DNA from: a virus
Length of the DNA stretch: 64,000 nt
Virus record (IMG/VR): IMGVR_UViG_3300049001_000044
Span: 62,001-126,000 of that record
Reading direction: 5' to 3' (one strand)
Shown: piece after piece, positions 31,807-40,096 of the stretch
How the letters are laid out: every line of letters begins with the position of its first letter
How positions within the stretch are numbered: position 1 is the first letter of the stretch
Position numbers and translations under genes: made by a program
Notes under the pieces: model-generated
The model's database searches: none
Told to the model about the DNA's origin: nothing
Seen by the model: only the letters and a program-made list of their open reading frames with translations

Positions 31807-32421
31807 TTACTGGATTTCTTCGACCTCGAAATCGCGGAAGCCGCCGCCATCATCCGCGTACTGACCCCAGATGCAGTTGCCGATCATACTGTCGCAGACG
31901 TAGTGGAGCAGTGCGCTCTTGTCATCTGCGACCGCAGGACCGGTATCACCATGGTCAACAGGGCCGTCAGTGGTAATGATCGCGGTGATTGTGTACGGCA
32001 TGTTCGAGCCATGGCCATGATCCATTGCATCAGCATAGGTCTCGATGCTGATTTCATCTTCCTCATCTTCCTCATCTTCATCGTCACCATATCCACCACC
32101 GCTGATATCTGCTTCGGATTCCACATTGTTCATAAACTCATGGATTCCGAATTCGACGGATTCAATTTCAATGTCCAACACCTTGACGCCCATGCCCTCC
32201 TTTTCGAGGTCCTCGACGTAGTGCGGGTTCTTGAGCAGACTCATTACCTCGTCTTGCAGGTCCTTGCATTGGCTTCCCTTGAATTCGATGTCGTGGTCAG
32301 TACCATCAGGGATATCGAAGTAGTGGGGCGTGTTGTAGGCATTTGCATTCAGCTCAAAAGTAATCTTGTACTTGTGAGGCTTTGCCTGGTTCATGTTATT
32401 CAGTTCTTGCAAGAGTTTCAT
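31807..32421 (-). CDS. Acidic hypothetical protein (204 aa)
   Basis: GGAGAAAAT fixes the start MKLLQELNNMNQAK. Contains an unbroken acidic run (DDEDEEDEEDE, about residue 117) and a C-terminal domain ending RDFEVEEIQ. The leader only weakly resembles the capsid-targeting leaders because no LxE is present. Unknown. Confidence 0.7.
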   Translation of the reverse strand: MKLLQELNNMNQAKPHKYKITFELNANAYNTPHYFDIPDGTDHDIEFKGSQCKDLQDEVMSLLKNPHYVEDLEKEGMGVKVLDIEIESVEFGIHEFMNNVESEADISGGGYGDDEDEEDEEDEISIETYADAMDHGHGSNMPYTITAIITTDGPVDHGDTGPAVADDKSALLHYVCDSMIGNCIWGQYADDGGGFRDFEVEEIQ

Positions 32422-32465
32422 ATTTTCTCCAGGAAAATGGTTTATCAAAGTATGTATTATTTTAC

Positions 32466-32550
32466 ATCGCAGGAGGTGTCCTGTACACTCGATGTATGCA
32501 TTTGCAACAAAGGGCCCAGATCATCTCTGAGCCCCTCTAGGAGGTCCTGA
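32466..32550. repeat. Intergenic hairpin repeat 4
   Basis: Contains TCGATGTATGCA, also in repeat 5, and a GGGCCCAGAT/CTGAGCCC hairpin. On the minus strand the hairpin runs into TTTG and may terminate transcription. Confidence 0.6.
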
Positions 32551-32553
32551 AGG

Positions 32554-33126
32554 TTATTGGCAGAACACTCCGTACAGGCTGTTAAACTCCATCAGCACTT
32601 TGCCGGGTTGATCGCTCATGGTGTACTTCGAGATCAGGATGTTGTACTCGTCGCCTTTCTTCAAGGCGTAGGCGTTGTTGCAGTGTTTGGAGACGTAGAT
32701 ATTGTTGTACACCTGATGGGTTTGCACGTCCTCCAAGTTCACATAGAAGTGCTTTGGCGGATTCCAACCTACCAACTCATAGCGACGCAGTTCAGTGCCT
32801 ACCTCAATGCGGACAGGTTTGACAGACGCCTTTTCCTCGATGTCAACCTGGTACGTATAGGCGCCCCAACCCTGCATGAACTTGTTGCGAGCGTCCATGG
32901 TGACTGAGCCATTGCACATCCAATCCCAGTAGGGGATGGAGATGAAGAGAGCAACGCATCCCCATATGATGAGACTGTTGCGTTCGGTCCTTTCACTGTC
33001 GTAGTCGGGTATTGCCCAGGACATCAGGCCCAAAATGAAGAAGATGCCGAACATGAAGAACAACACGACACCGGTAAAGACCTTCCATAGCAGGAAGCTA
33101 ACGACGAGAGCAAGTACACTAAACAT
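32554..33126 (-). CDS. Membrane protein (190 aa)
   Basis: GAGGATAGAA fixes MFSVLALVVSFLLW. Three hydrophobic segments within the first 85 residues, then a soluble beta-rich domain with a CNNAYALKKGDEY stretch. Upstream neighbours are LemA- and TPM-like membrane genes, so it may act with them. Confidence 0.7.
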   Translation of the reverse strand: MFSVLALVVSFLLWKVFTGVVLFFMFGIFFILGLMSWAIPDYDSERTERNSLIIWGCVALFISIPYWDWMCNGSVTMDARNKFMQGWGAYTYQVDIEEKASVKPVRIEVGTELRRYELVGWNPPKHFYVNLEDVQTHQVYNNIYVSKHCNNAYALKKGDEYNILISKYTMSDQPGKVLMEFNSLYGVFCQ

Positions 33127-33147
33127 TTCTATCCTCGAAAAGAAAAA

Positions 33148-33165
33148 GGGAGTCCGAAGACTCCC
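33148..33165 (-). terminator. Terminator
   Basis: GGGAGTC/GACTCCC with TTTTTCTTTT on the minus strand. Confidence 0.85.
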
Positions 33166-33184
33166 AAACATCAGGTGTTGATTA

Positions 33185-33772
33185 TTAACGCAGTTTCAGC
33201 GGGCCATCTTCCTTGCCGGCTTTGTACACGTTCTCGGTGCGGTCGGTGGTGATCGGCTTGAACTTGTTCATGTCGACTTTCGGGTAGCCAGCGATGCGCA
33301 GCCAGAAACCTTGCCACAGGCTACCCTGAGCGGTCTTGTAGCTGCGAGTGACGTCGATCATCTTGGTCTGGTTCACTTCGAACTTGGCACGGAAAGCCTT
33401 GATGGTCGGTTGGATTTCCTTGTACATCTCCACCGCGCCGCCGTCCATCTTGATGTCGTGCTCGTTCATGAAGACGCTCACCGCCTTCAGACCATCCTTG
33501 CCGTAGCGGCCTTGAATGTCGGCCTCGACGATCTTCTTGAAGTCTTCAGCGTACATCGCCGGCACTTGGGCAATTTCCAGAACGGTCTGGGTGCCTTGTG
33601 CGTAAATGTTCTTGTTGTTATCGTAGATGGCTTCCAGCTCGTTGTCCATCTTGTTGCCGTAATCATACGCTGACTTGTACGACATGAATGCAGCGAGAGC
33701 GATACCACCCAGGAGAACCACGATCGCGATCAGCGCTACCATCGCATTGCCAGCTTGGTGTTTCAGTTTCAT
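33185..33772 (-). CDS. LemA-like protein
   Basis: 195 aa. One N-terminal transmembrane helix (MVALIAIVVLLGGIALAAFM), then a long helical periplasmic or cytosolic domain with the LemA-like arrangement (YNNNKN..., IDVTRSYKTAQG). LemA proteins are of unclear function and often pair with TPM-domain proteins, as here. Confidence 0.55.
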   Translation of the reverse strand: MKLKHQAGNAMVALIAIVVLLGGIALAAFMSYKSAYDYGNKMDNELEAIYDNNKNIYAQGTQTVLEIAQVPAMYAEDFKKIVEADIQGRYGKDGLKAVSVFMNEHDIKMDGGAVEMYKEIQPTIKAFRAKFEVNQTKMIDVTRSYKTAQGSLWQGFWLRIAGYPKVDMNKFKPITTDRTENVYKAGKEDGPLKLR

Positions 33773-33799
33773 CTTGAACCTTTCAAAGTTTGGGGTTAA

Positions 33800-34945
33800 T
33801 CAACGAAAGCGTCGATTACGATTGGAATTATAACGTGCTGTTTGAGCACCAAAAACTTCAAGTCGCCATGCCCAGAAGCCAAAGTACGCGAGGACAATCA
33901 GCACACCCACAGTCACATTGACCCAGGTCGGAGGATCGATCTCAGCATCAAGGTAGGCGAACTCCTTCATGCGCTTCCGTTGGTGGTACTGCAGCGTGTC
34001 CTTCTCAATCACACTGATGGCAGAGTCAGCTGTCAACTCTTCCATCTCCATCAGGTGATCTTGCAGCTTCACCTTGAACATCTCGTTGTTCGTGAGGGTG
34101 AGGATGTGGACGAAGTCTGGTTTCGATGGGAACTTGGTCGCACCAATTACCACGATCACGTCATTCTTCTTGCCGTTTAACCATGCATCTTGAAGGGCGA
34201 AGCCGTAGGTTGGATCAGCTGTGTTGACCAAGACCACTACCACGTTCGCTTGTTTTGCTGGTCCCAACTTCTTCAGGGATTCGCTCAGCTTGTCGTTCCA
34301 TTCTCGGAGGTTTGGAACTTTCACGCCCACTGCCAGTACTCGATCCACCTTCCAGCGGTTGTAGATGTCAAGTGGATATTCAGGGATCATGTTCTTGAAC
34401 TGCTCCCTCACACTGCCATCAACAGGGTGGAAGAGAGACTCAGGCACCGCCTTGATGTAGTTCGTGTATTGGTTTGTCACCGCACATGGGTCGCCTTTTC
34501 GCACATTCGTGTATTCTCGGGGGTCTGGCGTTCTATACACGTCATCGTCCGTCTCGTCCAAATGCTTCAAGGTGAAGTGACCCACATTCGCATGCGCTTT
34601 CCAAGTTACCGTGAAGTGGTCACGGTAACAGGTCTGACATGAAGTCGTGGTGTTGCCCTTCGAATCCCTTGACGTGGTGCAATTGCATTGGTAGGACTCG
34701 ACGTAGGAACCGTGCAGACGTTCCTTACTGACAATCTCACCATTCCAAATCTCCGTGTCCGACGTCTTGCTTCCTTTGGCAATGAAGAAAGCCGCCGAAA
34801 TGATGAGAGCTGAGATGAGGAACCCGCCAACAGTGAAGAGAGCGATTTCCTTCGCATCTGCTTTCTTCTTCATGAGTACGAAGACCGTAATCACCGACAT
34901 GAAGAGCGGGATAAGCAGCAACCAGAAGAGGGTAGAGTTAACCAT
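33800..34945 (-). CDS. Membrane protein with TPM-like domain
   Basis: 381 aa. Two N-terminal hydrophobic helices, a Cys cluster (CNCTTSRDSKG...CQTC), a TPM-like segment (ANVVVVLVNTADPTYGFALQ ... NDVIVVIGATKFP) and a C-terminal helix before a basic tail RNRRFR. Adjacent to LemA as in bacteria. AAGGATTGTC precedes the ATG. Confidence 0.6.
   Translation of the reverse strand: MVNSTLFWLLLIPLFMSVITVFVLMKKKADAKEIALFTVGGFLISALIISAAFFIAKGSKTSDTEIWNGEIVSKERLHGSYVESYQCNCTTSRDSKGNTTTSCQTCYRDHFTVTWKAHANVGHFTLKHLDETDDDVYRTPDPREYTNVRKGDPCAVTNQYTNYIKAVPESLFHPVDGSVREQFKNMIPEYPLDIYNRWKVDRVLAVGVKVPNLREWNDKLSESLKKLGPAKQANVVVVLVNTADPTYGFALQDAWLNGKKNDVIVVIGATKFPSKPDFVHILTLTNNEMFKVKLQDHLMEMEELTADSAISVIEKDTLQYHQRKRMKEFAYLDAEIDPPTWVNVTVGVLIVLAYFGFWAWRLEVFGAQTARYNSNRNRRFR
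33827..33858 (-). promoter_or_regulatory. TGCAGTTTTTG-type promoter (variant)
   Basis: GAAGTTTTTG, 17 nt, TATAAT, inside the 3' end of the TPM-like gene; drives LemA. Confidence 0.65.
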
Positions 34946-35129
34946 GACAATCCTTGTTATCCATGAAGTAATCGCAAGTCATAACAGCGCCGGAATCCTC
35001 AAGCTGAATCATGTAGCATGGTGGGTGCGCGAAGTAGGCCTGGCGATACTCGTTTGCGGGCGCAGTGTAGCGATAGCATTTCGCCTTCAAGCTGCATTCT
35101 GTCCCGTGACATTTGGAGATGTCGGCCAT
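34938..35129 (-). CDS. Cysteine-rich small protein (63 aa)
   Basis: CHGTECSLKAKCYRY, then CYMIQ, CDYF and CHG: six Cys, probably metal-binding. Overlaps both neighbours (8 nt and TAATG). Confidence 0.65.
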   Translation of the reverse strand: MADISKCHGTECSLKAKCYRYTAPANEYRQAYFAHPPCYMIQLEDSGAVMTCDYFMDNKDCHG

Positions 35130-35404
35130 TATTTCGTCATCGCCTCGAGGGCGTGCATGATGTTGTTCTGGGCATCATTGATGCGGCGGTCAGTGCGCTT
35201 GGTCCACGAGCTGTCGTTAGCATCCAAGGCCGACAGCAGATTCTCGTTTGCGTGGCGCAGTTCGCGGCACACGATGGACTTGAGTTGCGTGGTGTCCGTG
35301 CCTCCGATCTTTTGAGCCATCGCCAGGGCCAGCTTCGCCTTCTCGTTGCCTTCAGCTGCCAGTTCCTGCAGGGTTACACGGTAAATGTCTTCAGCGCTTG
35401 CCAT
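35129..35404 (-). CDS. Hypothetical protein, paralogue A (91 aa)
   Basis: IYRVTLQELAAEGNEKAKLA is nearly repeated in the protein at 61538-61801 (LQELANEGNEKAKLGL). Start MASAEDIY follows GGAGAGAAGT. Helical, function unknown. Confidence 0.7.
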   Translation of the reverse strand: MASAEDIYRVTLQELAAEGNEKAKLALAMAQKIGGTDTTQLKSIVCRELRHANENLLSALDANDSSWTKRTDRRINDAQNNIMHALEAMTK

Positions 35405-35425
35405 ACTTCTCTCCATAGTAAAAGA

Positions 35426-35452
35426 GGTCGATAGTCCGAAGAACTATCGACC
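35426..35452 (-). terminator. Terminator
   Basis: GGTCGATAG/CTATCGACC with TCTTTT on the minus strand. Confidence 0.8.
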
Positions 35453-35474
35453 TCGCGTTCATCGTGATAGAGAC

Positions 35475-35507
35475 ATTCTACTTTGAATGTACACTCACAA
35501 AAACTGC
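35475..35507 (-). promoter_or_regulatory. TGCAGTTTTTG-type promoter
   Basis: GCAGTTTTTG, 17 nt, TAGAAT; drives the 35.1-34.9 kb genes. Confidence 0.7.
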
Positions 35508-35771
35508 TTACTTCGCAGTGGCAGTAGTCTTACGACGATGTGGACGGAATGGCTCAGACACATTCACTGGGGACTTTGCCAGATCCACCTGAATTTCCAC
35601 CAGGGTTTCTTCAGGTCGCAGCTTGATGTCGTACTTATTGGTAAACTTTTTCGCTTCCAGTGGATCAACGACGAAGTTTGCTTTCCCTTGTCCAGCATCG
35701 AAGCCAGCGAAGAAGGTGCCATCAGCGGTTTTGACAGCGTACAGGGACACGACGGTATTTTGGTTTTGCAT
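35508..35771 (-). CDS. Small hypothetical protein (87 aa)
   Basis: Begins MQNQNTVVSLYAVKTADG after GGAGTT; basic tail PHRRKTTATAK. Monocistronic between its own promoter (35868-35899) and the terminator downstream. Not recognised. Confidence 0.65.
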   Translation of the reverse strand: MQNQNTVVSLYAVKTADGTFFAGFDAGQGKANFVVDPLEAKKFTNKYDIKLRPEETLVEIQVDLAKSPVNVSEPFRPHRRKTTATAK

Positions 35772-35867
35772 CATAACTCCAAATGAGATTTTTATAGGAT
35801 AGCTCGCTTCGTGCGAGTCTTCTAAAGGAAGGTTGGGCAACAAGTTGTGGTGTGTTGCTGTAAGAGA

Positions 35868-35899
35868 ATTATACGTCTTCCAACGTTACAATGTAACTG
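35868..35899 (-). promoter_or_regulatory. TGCAGTTTTTG-type promoter (weak variant)
   Basis: CAGTTACATT, 17 nt, TATAAT. Confidence 0.5.
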
Positions 35900-35954
35900 A
35901 AGTGGTCCTGCAGTTAACAGATACGGAACAATGTAACGTACTACGGACAAAAAG

Positions 35955-35976
35955 AAGGGTAGCCTAGGCTACCCTT
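35955..35976 (-). terminator. Terminator
   Basis: Perfect palindrome AAGGGTAGCC/GGCTACCCTT with TCTTTTTG tail on the minus strand; ends the unit below 36.8 kb. Confidence 0.85.
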
Positions 35977-36009
35977 AAAGGACCTTTCGGTCTTTGGAGG
36001 CACAACAAG

Positions 36010-36399
36010 TTACACAGGTTTCAGGCCAGCCGGCCCAAAGAATTCCATTTTGAAGACGACACCATCTTTCGTCATCTTCAGCAACTGCCGAGGATAGACA
36101 AGCTCGATGTTCCTTGCTTCATTCTTCGTCAGCTCGGTGATTTGACAGTAGCCCAGACCTTTCGTCTGTCTCACCCACCGCTTCTGCGTGGTAAGTACTG
36201 CCTTCAACCCACCATAAAGCTCTGCCCACTTAATGTCGGGCTGCCAAATGACTTCATTGTCGCGGAGTAGTTTCCCATCCTTGACTTCGAAGAAGGCTTC
36301 ATGCTTGTGATTGAGAACGTTGCTCACGTGCTCCAGATCGAAGCCCTCATCGAGGAGGAATTTGGCGATGCGCGCGTCTTGCGGCTTAGTACGACTCAT
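36010..36399 (-). CDS. Hypothetical protein (129 aa)
   Basis: Basic; MSRTKPQDARIAKFLLDEGF and a C-terminal beta part (VFKMEFFGPAGLKPV). Overlaps the zinc-ribbon gene by 14 nt. Not recognised. Confidence 0.65.
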   Translation of the reverse strand: MSRTKPQDARIAKFLLDEGFDLEHVSNVLNHKHEAFFEVKDGKLLRDNEVIWQPDIKWAELYGGLKAVLTTQKRWVRQTKGLGYCQITELTKNEARNIELVYPRQLLKMTKDGVVFKMEFFGPAGLKPV

Positions 36400-36622
36400 C
36401 TAACGCCTCGACGATTTCTTCGTCAGTGAGAGTTGGGAAATCAACCACTTGCTTGCAATCCAAACAGATCGTCAGATCCAAGTAGTCACCTCGGCCAATG
36501 CCCAAACCACTGGGCACATAGCCATTGTGGTCTATGTCGTCACCTTCTGCAGGGACGAATGTTACGCCACACATATCGCTTACCTTGCCGCCCACCTCGA
36601 GACGACGGTTATGTTCACACAT
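36386..36622 (-). CDS. Zinc-ribbon-like small protein (78 aa)
   Basis: MCEHNRRLEV...MC and ICLDCKQVVDFPTLTDEEIVEAL. The layout repeats in the protein at 52871-53332 (MCECTRL...ICMDCGKIRD...DEEVEAL), so they are paralogues. Likely binds one zinc. Confidence 0.7.
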   Translation of the reverse strand: MCEHNRRLEVGGKVSDMCGVTFVPAEGDDIDHNGYVPSGLGIGRGDYLDLTICLDCKQVVDFPTLTDEEIVEALDESY

Positions 36623-36629
36623 TCAAACC

Positions 36630-36791
36630 TCACTGAAACGGGAAGAAGATGCTGTCCACGATTAGGTAAAAGACGGTGACTAAGATCGCTTGAACCAACA
36701 CCAAGTCCCAGTCCTTCTTCAAATCCACTGTGAAAGAACGAAAACCGACAAAGGTCAAAAAACAAATGATTGCACCGAATAAAGTACCCAT
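36630..36791 (-). CDS. Small membrane protein (53 aa)
   Basis: MGTLFGAIICFLTFVGFRSF, short polar hinge, second helix VLVQAILVTVFYLIVDSIFF. AGGAGCTGTTAG precedes ATG. Two-helix membrane protein of unknown role. Confidence 0.65.
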   Translation of the reverse strand: MGTLFGAIICFLTFVGFRSFTVDLKKDWDLVLVQAILVTVFYLIVDSIFFPFQ

Positions 36792-36816
36792 CTAACAGCT
36801 CCTAGTTGATTAGGCT

Positions 36817-36850
36817 ATTTTAGCTTGCGTGCGGCACTTTAAAAACTGCA
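36817..36850 (-). promoter_or_regulatory. TGCAGTTTTTG-type promoter
   Basis: TGCAGTTTTTA, 17 nt, TAAAAT, overlapping the end of the upstream gene. Confidence 0.7.
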
Positions 36851-37179
36851 TCATCCTGGCCGGGTATGAAGCACGTTCGGAACCTAAGGGCCTTCTCATA
36901 CAGGACGTATGCGAATACCCCGCTCTCGAGATAGATCCTACCGTGCTTCGCGTCCTCGCTCACATTGGCGTCAAAGAGTAGTTGGCAGTAGTGTTGGTCA
37001 ATCCAGTCCTCGACCTCCTTGAGGAATGGAATCCCGCCAGTGCCAAATCGCTCGATAAATCTTTGAACGAAATGCTCTTCGACGAACATCTTCAGGCGAA
37101 TCTTTTCATCAGGGCACCACACCTTGTTCTTCTCATGGAAGCGGGCCCTGAACGGATTGACGACTTTTAGGTCAAGCAC
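36820..37179 (-). CDS. Hypothetical protein (119 aa)
   Basis: Start taken as GTG 37179, because GGAGAACTACT precedes it and it gives an 8-nt overlap with the kinase stop; ATG 37200 is possible. Mixed alpha/beta with MFVEEHFVQRFIERFGTGG. Last gene of the kinase/sulfotransferase group. Confidence 0.6.
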   Translation of the reverse strand: MLDLKVVNPFRARFHEKNKVWCPDEKIRLKMFVEEHFVQRFIERFGTGGIPFLKEVEDWIDQHYCQLLFDANVSEDAKHGRIYLESGVFAYVLYEKALRFRTCFIPGQDDAVFKVPHAS

Positions 37180-37588
37180 AGTAGTTCTCCAATATGACAT
37201 CGACCTCTTCATCGATCGTCAAACCTCTGCCTATCCGTATGTCGAAGTTTTCAGGAGGAACAAAGAGTTGGTTAGTATCTTCAAATCGTCCTTTTGAAAT
37301 TCGATCCACCCACACAATGAACGCGTCACCGAAAGCCACTCTGCATTCTGGCAGCGGACAGACAAAGTCGGCAACGCAGGGTGTATTAGCACGCAGAACC
37401 GTTTGGCAGAGCCAGCCCATCCTTCTTGCTTGTTCGATGCGATCCTCAACACTGAACTTGAGGTCCTTGTTGAGATTGCCGCGCACCTCATCGGCGTTCC
37501 AATGTACTGCACCAAGTCTCTTAGCCAGCTCTATTGCCAGTGCGGTCTTACCGCTACCGGGCAGTCCCATGATTAAGATTGGCTTCAT
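37172..37588 (-). CDS. APS-kinase-like P-loop kinase
   Basis: 138 aa. Walker A GLPGSGKT; WNADEVRGNLNKDLKFSVEDR closely follows the adenylylsulfate-kinase signature (D-x-D/E-x-V-R...LN-x-D-L-x-F-x-x-x-D-R). It would phosphorylate APS to PAPS. Shorter than bacterial CysC (about 200 aa). Overlaps the sulfotransferase gene by 35 nt, which supports a joint PAPS pathway. Confidence 0.75.
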   Translation of the reverse strand: MKPILIMGLPGSGKTALAIELAKRLGAVHWNADEVRGNLNKDLKFSVEDRIEQARRMGWLCQTVLRANTPCVADFVCPLPECRVAFGDAFIVWVDRISKGRFEDTNQLFVPPENFDIRIGRGLTIDEEVDVILENYCA

Positions 37589-38273
37589 CGAAAATCTCCT
37601 TCAGTTGGGTAAAGTTCATCACGAACTTGGCCTTGTCGCCGAACTCGATAGTGTTCTTTTGTAGATTGAAAGGCTTGACGGGTAAGCCCACCAATTGACA
37701 GAACTTTTGGGCGTTCGCCGCGAATAGATCCTCGACAAAAACGTGATGAGGATTGCCTAAGTCGATATTTCTATTTTGTTGATACTCTTCAATGCGATGC
37801 CTCCAATGGGCGACATCAATCAGGATTGGGTTCGCAGCGAGTGCCACCTTGTGCTCTTCCATCCTCTGCCCTGGGATGTACCAGTTGAGATGGATGCTGA
37901 TGGCTTGGCTCAGTAGTTGGTTAAAGAGGTCTCTTCGTTCAACCAAAATCACGTGATCGAACGACGCGATGGTTTCCTTCAAGAGGTCTGGGTATTTTAC
38001 CAGGCGTTCTTGGTGGATCTTCGCTACTAAGGGAGCCTCAGCTTTGCGAACTACGTCGATTCGATTTTGGAAAAATTCCCTTGACGAATGTTCAATGAAA
38101 TCGCCGTGTGTGGTGACGATCCTACCCTCATCAACAAACAGCCGAACATGCTTAACCATCCCATTGTACATGTCGGTGGGATGGTTCGACGGACCCAAGT
38201 AGTTGATGATGTTTCGACTTACGAACTTAGATCCAGTTCTGGGTAACCCGAAGATCAGAACTTTGATGTTCAT
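37554..38273 (-). CDS. PAPS-dependent sulfotransferase-like protein
   Basis: 239 aa. GLPRTGSKFVSRNI is the 5'-phosphosulfate-binding loop, and HVILVERRDLFNQLLSQ contains the 3'-phosphate-binding Arg/Ser region. The C-terminal part includes DLFAANAQKFCQLVGLP. Sulfotransferases move sulfate from PAPS to sugars, lipids or proteins. Acceptor unknown; cell-surface glycan or a virion component are options. Confidence 0.8.
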   Translation of the reverse strand: MNIKVLIFGLPRTGSKFVSRNIINYLGPSNHPTDMYNGMVKHVRLFVDEGRIVTTHGDFIEHSSREFFQNRIDVVRKAEAPLVAKIHQERLVKYPDLLKETIASFDHVILVERRDLFNQLLSQAISIHLNWYIPGQRMEEHKVALAANPILIDVAHWRHRIEEYQQNRNIDLGNPHHVFVEDLFAANAQKFCQLVGLPVKPFNLQKNTIEFGDKAKFVMNFTQLKEIFDEANLNHGTAR

Positions 38274-38578
38274 GCGTAAGTCGCTGGCTTGAAAGTCCAG
38301 AAGGCGTTGTAGGATTCGTTGTATCCTGGCTTATCATAGACGACGTGCCAGCCAGCTTCGCGGAAAACATCCTCAATGTCTAGCAGCTTGTTGTCAAAGA
38401 CTTGATTGCTGGTGAGGGACAAAGCTTCCATCACCTTCGACAGAGCCTCGTCTTGCTTGATGTGGGCAGTCCGACCATTGTAGTGCTTGGCGATCAGATC
38501 GTTGAAGACCTTGATCACCTCAGGAGGGATGGACTTGATTTGCTTTTCTTTAACTTCGTGGGGACGGATTGGTTGCAT
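38270..38578 (-). CDS. Hypothetical protein (102 aa)
   Basis: MQPIRPHEVKEKQIK; overlaps the sulfotransferase by 4 nt after AAAGGAGCTAAC. C-terminus AFWTFKPATYA. First gene of the sulfation group; not recognised. Confidence 0.65.
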   Translation of the reverse strand: MQPIRPHEVKEKQIKSIPPEVIKVFNDLIAKHYNGRTAHIKQDEALSKVMEALSLTSNQVFDNKLLDIEDVFREAGWHVVYDKPGYNESYNAFWTFKPATYA

Positions 38579-38639
38579 GTTAGCTCCTTTCTGTAACAGA
38601 GCTATTGTACTTCTGTATTATTCAGAAGAAATCTTCTAC

Positions 38640-38752
38640 CTGAGGTGCTCAGAGACCTCCAGAGACCTCCTATGCGGTCGATGTATGCAACAACACCCAG
38701 ACAGACCCTTCATCTCTGGGCCTCATCTGGGTGTTCGTAGAGGTATCGGAAA
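38640..38752. repeat. Intergenic hairpin repeat 5
   Basis: Contains GAGGTGCTCAGAGACCTC, CATCTCTGGGCCTCATCT and an AACACCCAGA/TCTGGGTGTT hairpin; shares TCGATGTATGCA with repeat 4. Confidence 0.7.
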
Positions 38753-38753
38753 C

Positions 38754-39041
38754 CTAGAAGAAGGCAGCACCGTAGTCGTTAAGACGGATCAGTGCAGTAT
38801 CCTGCTCCCCACGGCTTTCCAATTTCAGGGTATCGGACTTGCCATGGCACTCATCGAGGAACCCGGTCGAGGACAGGAAGCCTGCACTTATGGGAGTCGC
38901 AGTGGAACCTTCCCAATGTTTCTCTAGTGTTGGTTGAACCGCTTCCGCGATGAGGGAGTGCACGCACAGCTCAGGAAAGACGATGGGAACTTCAAGCCCA
39001 CCGCCATCCTTGAAGTCGACCCTGAAGATCACGTACTTCAT
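38754..39041 (-). CDS. Hypothetical protein (95 aa)
   Basis: Begins MKYVIFRVDFKDGGGLEV; overlaps the next gene upstream by 4 nt. Beta-rich C-terminus. Unknown. Confidence 0.65.
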   Translation of the reverse strand: MKYVIFRVDFKDGGGLEVPIVFPELCVHSLIAEAVQPTLEKHWEGSTATPISAGFLSSTGFLDECHGKSDTLKLESRGEQDTALIRLNDYGAAFF

Positions 39042-39493
39042 GCGGTCATTCCGTAAATGAGGGATGCATTCTCACGGATCGCTGCGAAGTTCAGTATTTC
39101 CAGGATCGCGGTGAGATGCTTCCGGTCGGCCACACGTTCAGGGTAGGCCTTCATGATGAACTCGTACGCGCTGCTCGGGCCAGTGCAGGAGTTCTGGCAT
39201 TCGCCGGCCACGATGTGGATGATGTCGGCGATTGTGAGCGGGGTGTTCCAGCTTTCGATCAGCTTCAGGAGCTTGTCCTTGTCCTCGGGGAAGAAGTAGC
39301 CGATGTCAGGTTCGTGGGCTTCCATGTCGTCTTCCATGTCGCTAACCGCCTGGCATTCCTGGGCAGTGGCAGCATAGAGTTGAATGCCCTTCTTGCCCAG
39401 CGCTTCGATCATGGCCGTGACGTCTTCCTCCTCGAGGCGAATCACTGCATTGCGGCGGGTATCAGTGGGATGAACCAAAGTAAATTGCCTCAT
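39038..39493 (-). CDS. Hypothetical protein (151 aa)
   Basis: AAAGGACATGCC fixes MRQFTLVHPTDTRRNAV. Largely helical; contains HIVAGECQNSCTG. ATGA overlaps both sides. Not recognised. Confidence 0.7.
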   Translation of the reverse strand: MRQFTLVHPTDTRRNAVIRLEEEDVTAMIEALGKKGIQLYAATAQECQAVSDMEDDMEAHEPDIGYFFPEDKDKLLKLIESWNTPLTIADIIHIVAGECQNSCTGPSSAYEFIMKAYPERVADRKHLTAILEILNFAAIRENASLIYGMTA

Positions 39494-39762
39494 GGCATGT
39501 CCTTTGCGAGGGTTACACGGAAGTGGCCAGGATTGACCAGGTAGCTCATCTTGAACGTCCCATTCTTGTTGCCCAGGGGCTTGCGAATGTGGCGATACGA
39601 GTACTTCGCGATTGCCGCACGAACGGCCTGAAACTCGGCGGAGTCCTTGTAGGGGATATCCACGAAGGAACCCGCTGTCTTTTTCGCGGCCAGCTCCTTG
39701 AGGTGGTTCTCGACCATGGTCTCGAGCTCTGACTTGGTCTCCATCAATTCTTGAACTTTCAA
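39490..39762 (-). CDS. Putative head-internal protein (90 aa)
   Basis: TTG start behind AAGGAGCGCGACA gives MKVQELMETKSELE, a capsid-targeting-like leader with LME|T. The body has a Lys-rich helix and ends RVTLAKDMP. Not near a visible late promoter. Confidence 0.65.
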   Translation of the reverse strand: MKVQELMETKSELETMVENHLKELAAKKTAGSFVDIPYKDSAEFQAVRAAIAKYSYRHIRKPLGNKNGTFKMSYLVNPGHFRVTLAKDMP

Positions 39763-39773
39763 TGTCGCGCTCC

Positions 39774-40052
39774 TTACGGCAGTTTGGAGAAGTCCAACCC
39801 TGCTTCGTCGAGGGTGTGGTTCTTGAAGTCGCGGATGTAGTTCGAGAAGTCCATCTCGTAGCGGAAGGACACCTCGTCGCCCACACTCAGCAGGCGTAGC
39901 TTCGCGAGCTCTACCTTGCTCTGTCCCAGCGTTTGACCTTCGTACACAGTCTTCTGCCCTTCGACAACCATCGTCAGGGTAATCATGCCGCCGCGTTCTT
40001 CCATCATGCGTACGCGCTGCACCTTACCACGATTCACCAAATGTGCCATCAT
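39774..40052 (-). CDS. Hypothetical protein (92 aa)
   Basis: GAGGAGAACG fixes MMAHLVNRGKVQRVRM. Beta-barrel-like (GMITLTMVVEGQKTVYEG). Upstream of the capsid-targeted 90-aa gene. Confidence 0.65.
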   Translation of the reverse strand: MMAHLVNRGKVQRVRMMEERGGMITLTMVVEGQKTVYEGQTLGQSKVELAKLRLLSVGDEVSFRYEMDFSNYIRDFKNHTLDEAGLDFSKLP

Positions 40053-40069
40053 CGTTCTCCTCAAAAAGT

Positions 40070-40089
40070 GGGAGGGTTGGTTCCCTCCC
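40070..40089 (-). terminator. Terminator
   Basis: GGGAGGG/CCCTCCC with CTTTTTGAG on the minus strand, after DNA ligase. Confidence 0.8.
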
Positions 40090-40096
40090 GTTCATC

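Noticed and set aside
39493-39886. Upstream extension of the 151-aa gene
   Set aside because: The extension overlaps two genes with good starts and looks like low-quality Ser/Arg translation; the true start follows AAAGGACATGCC.
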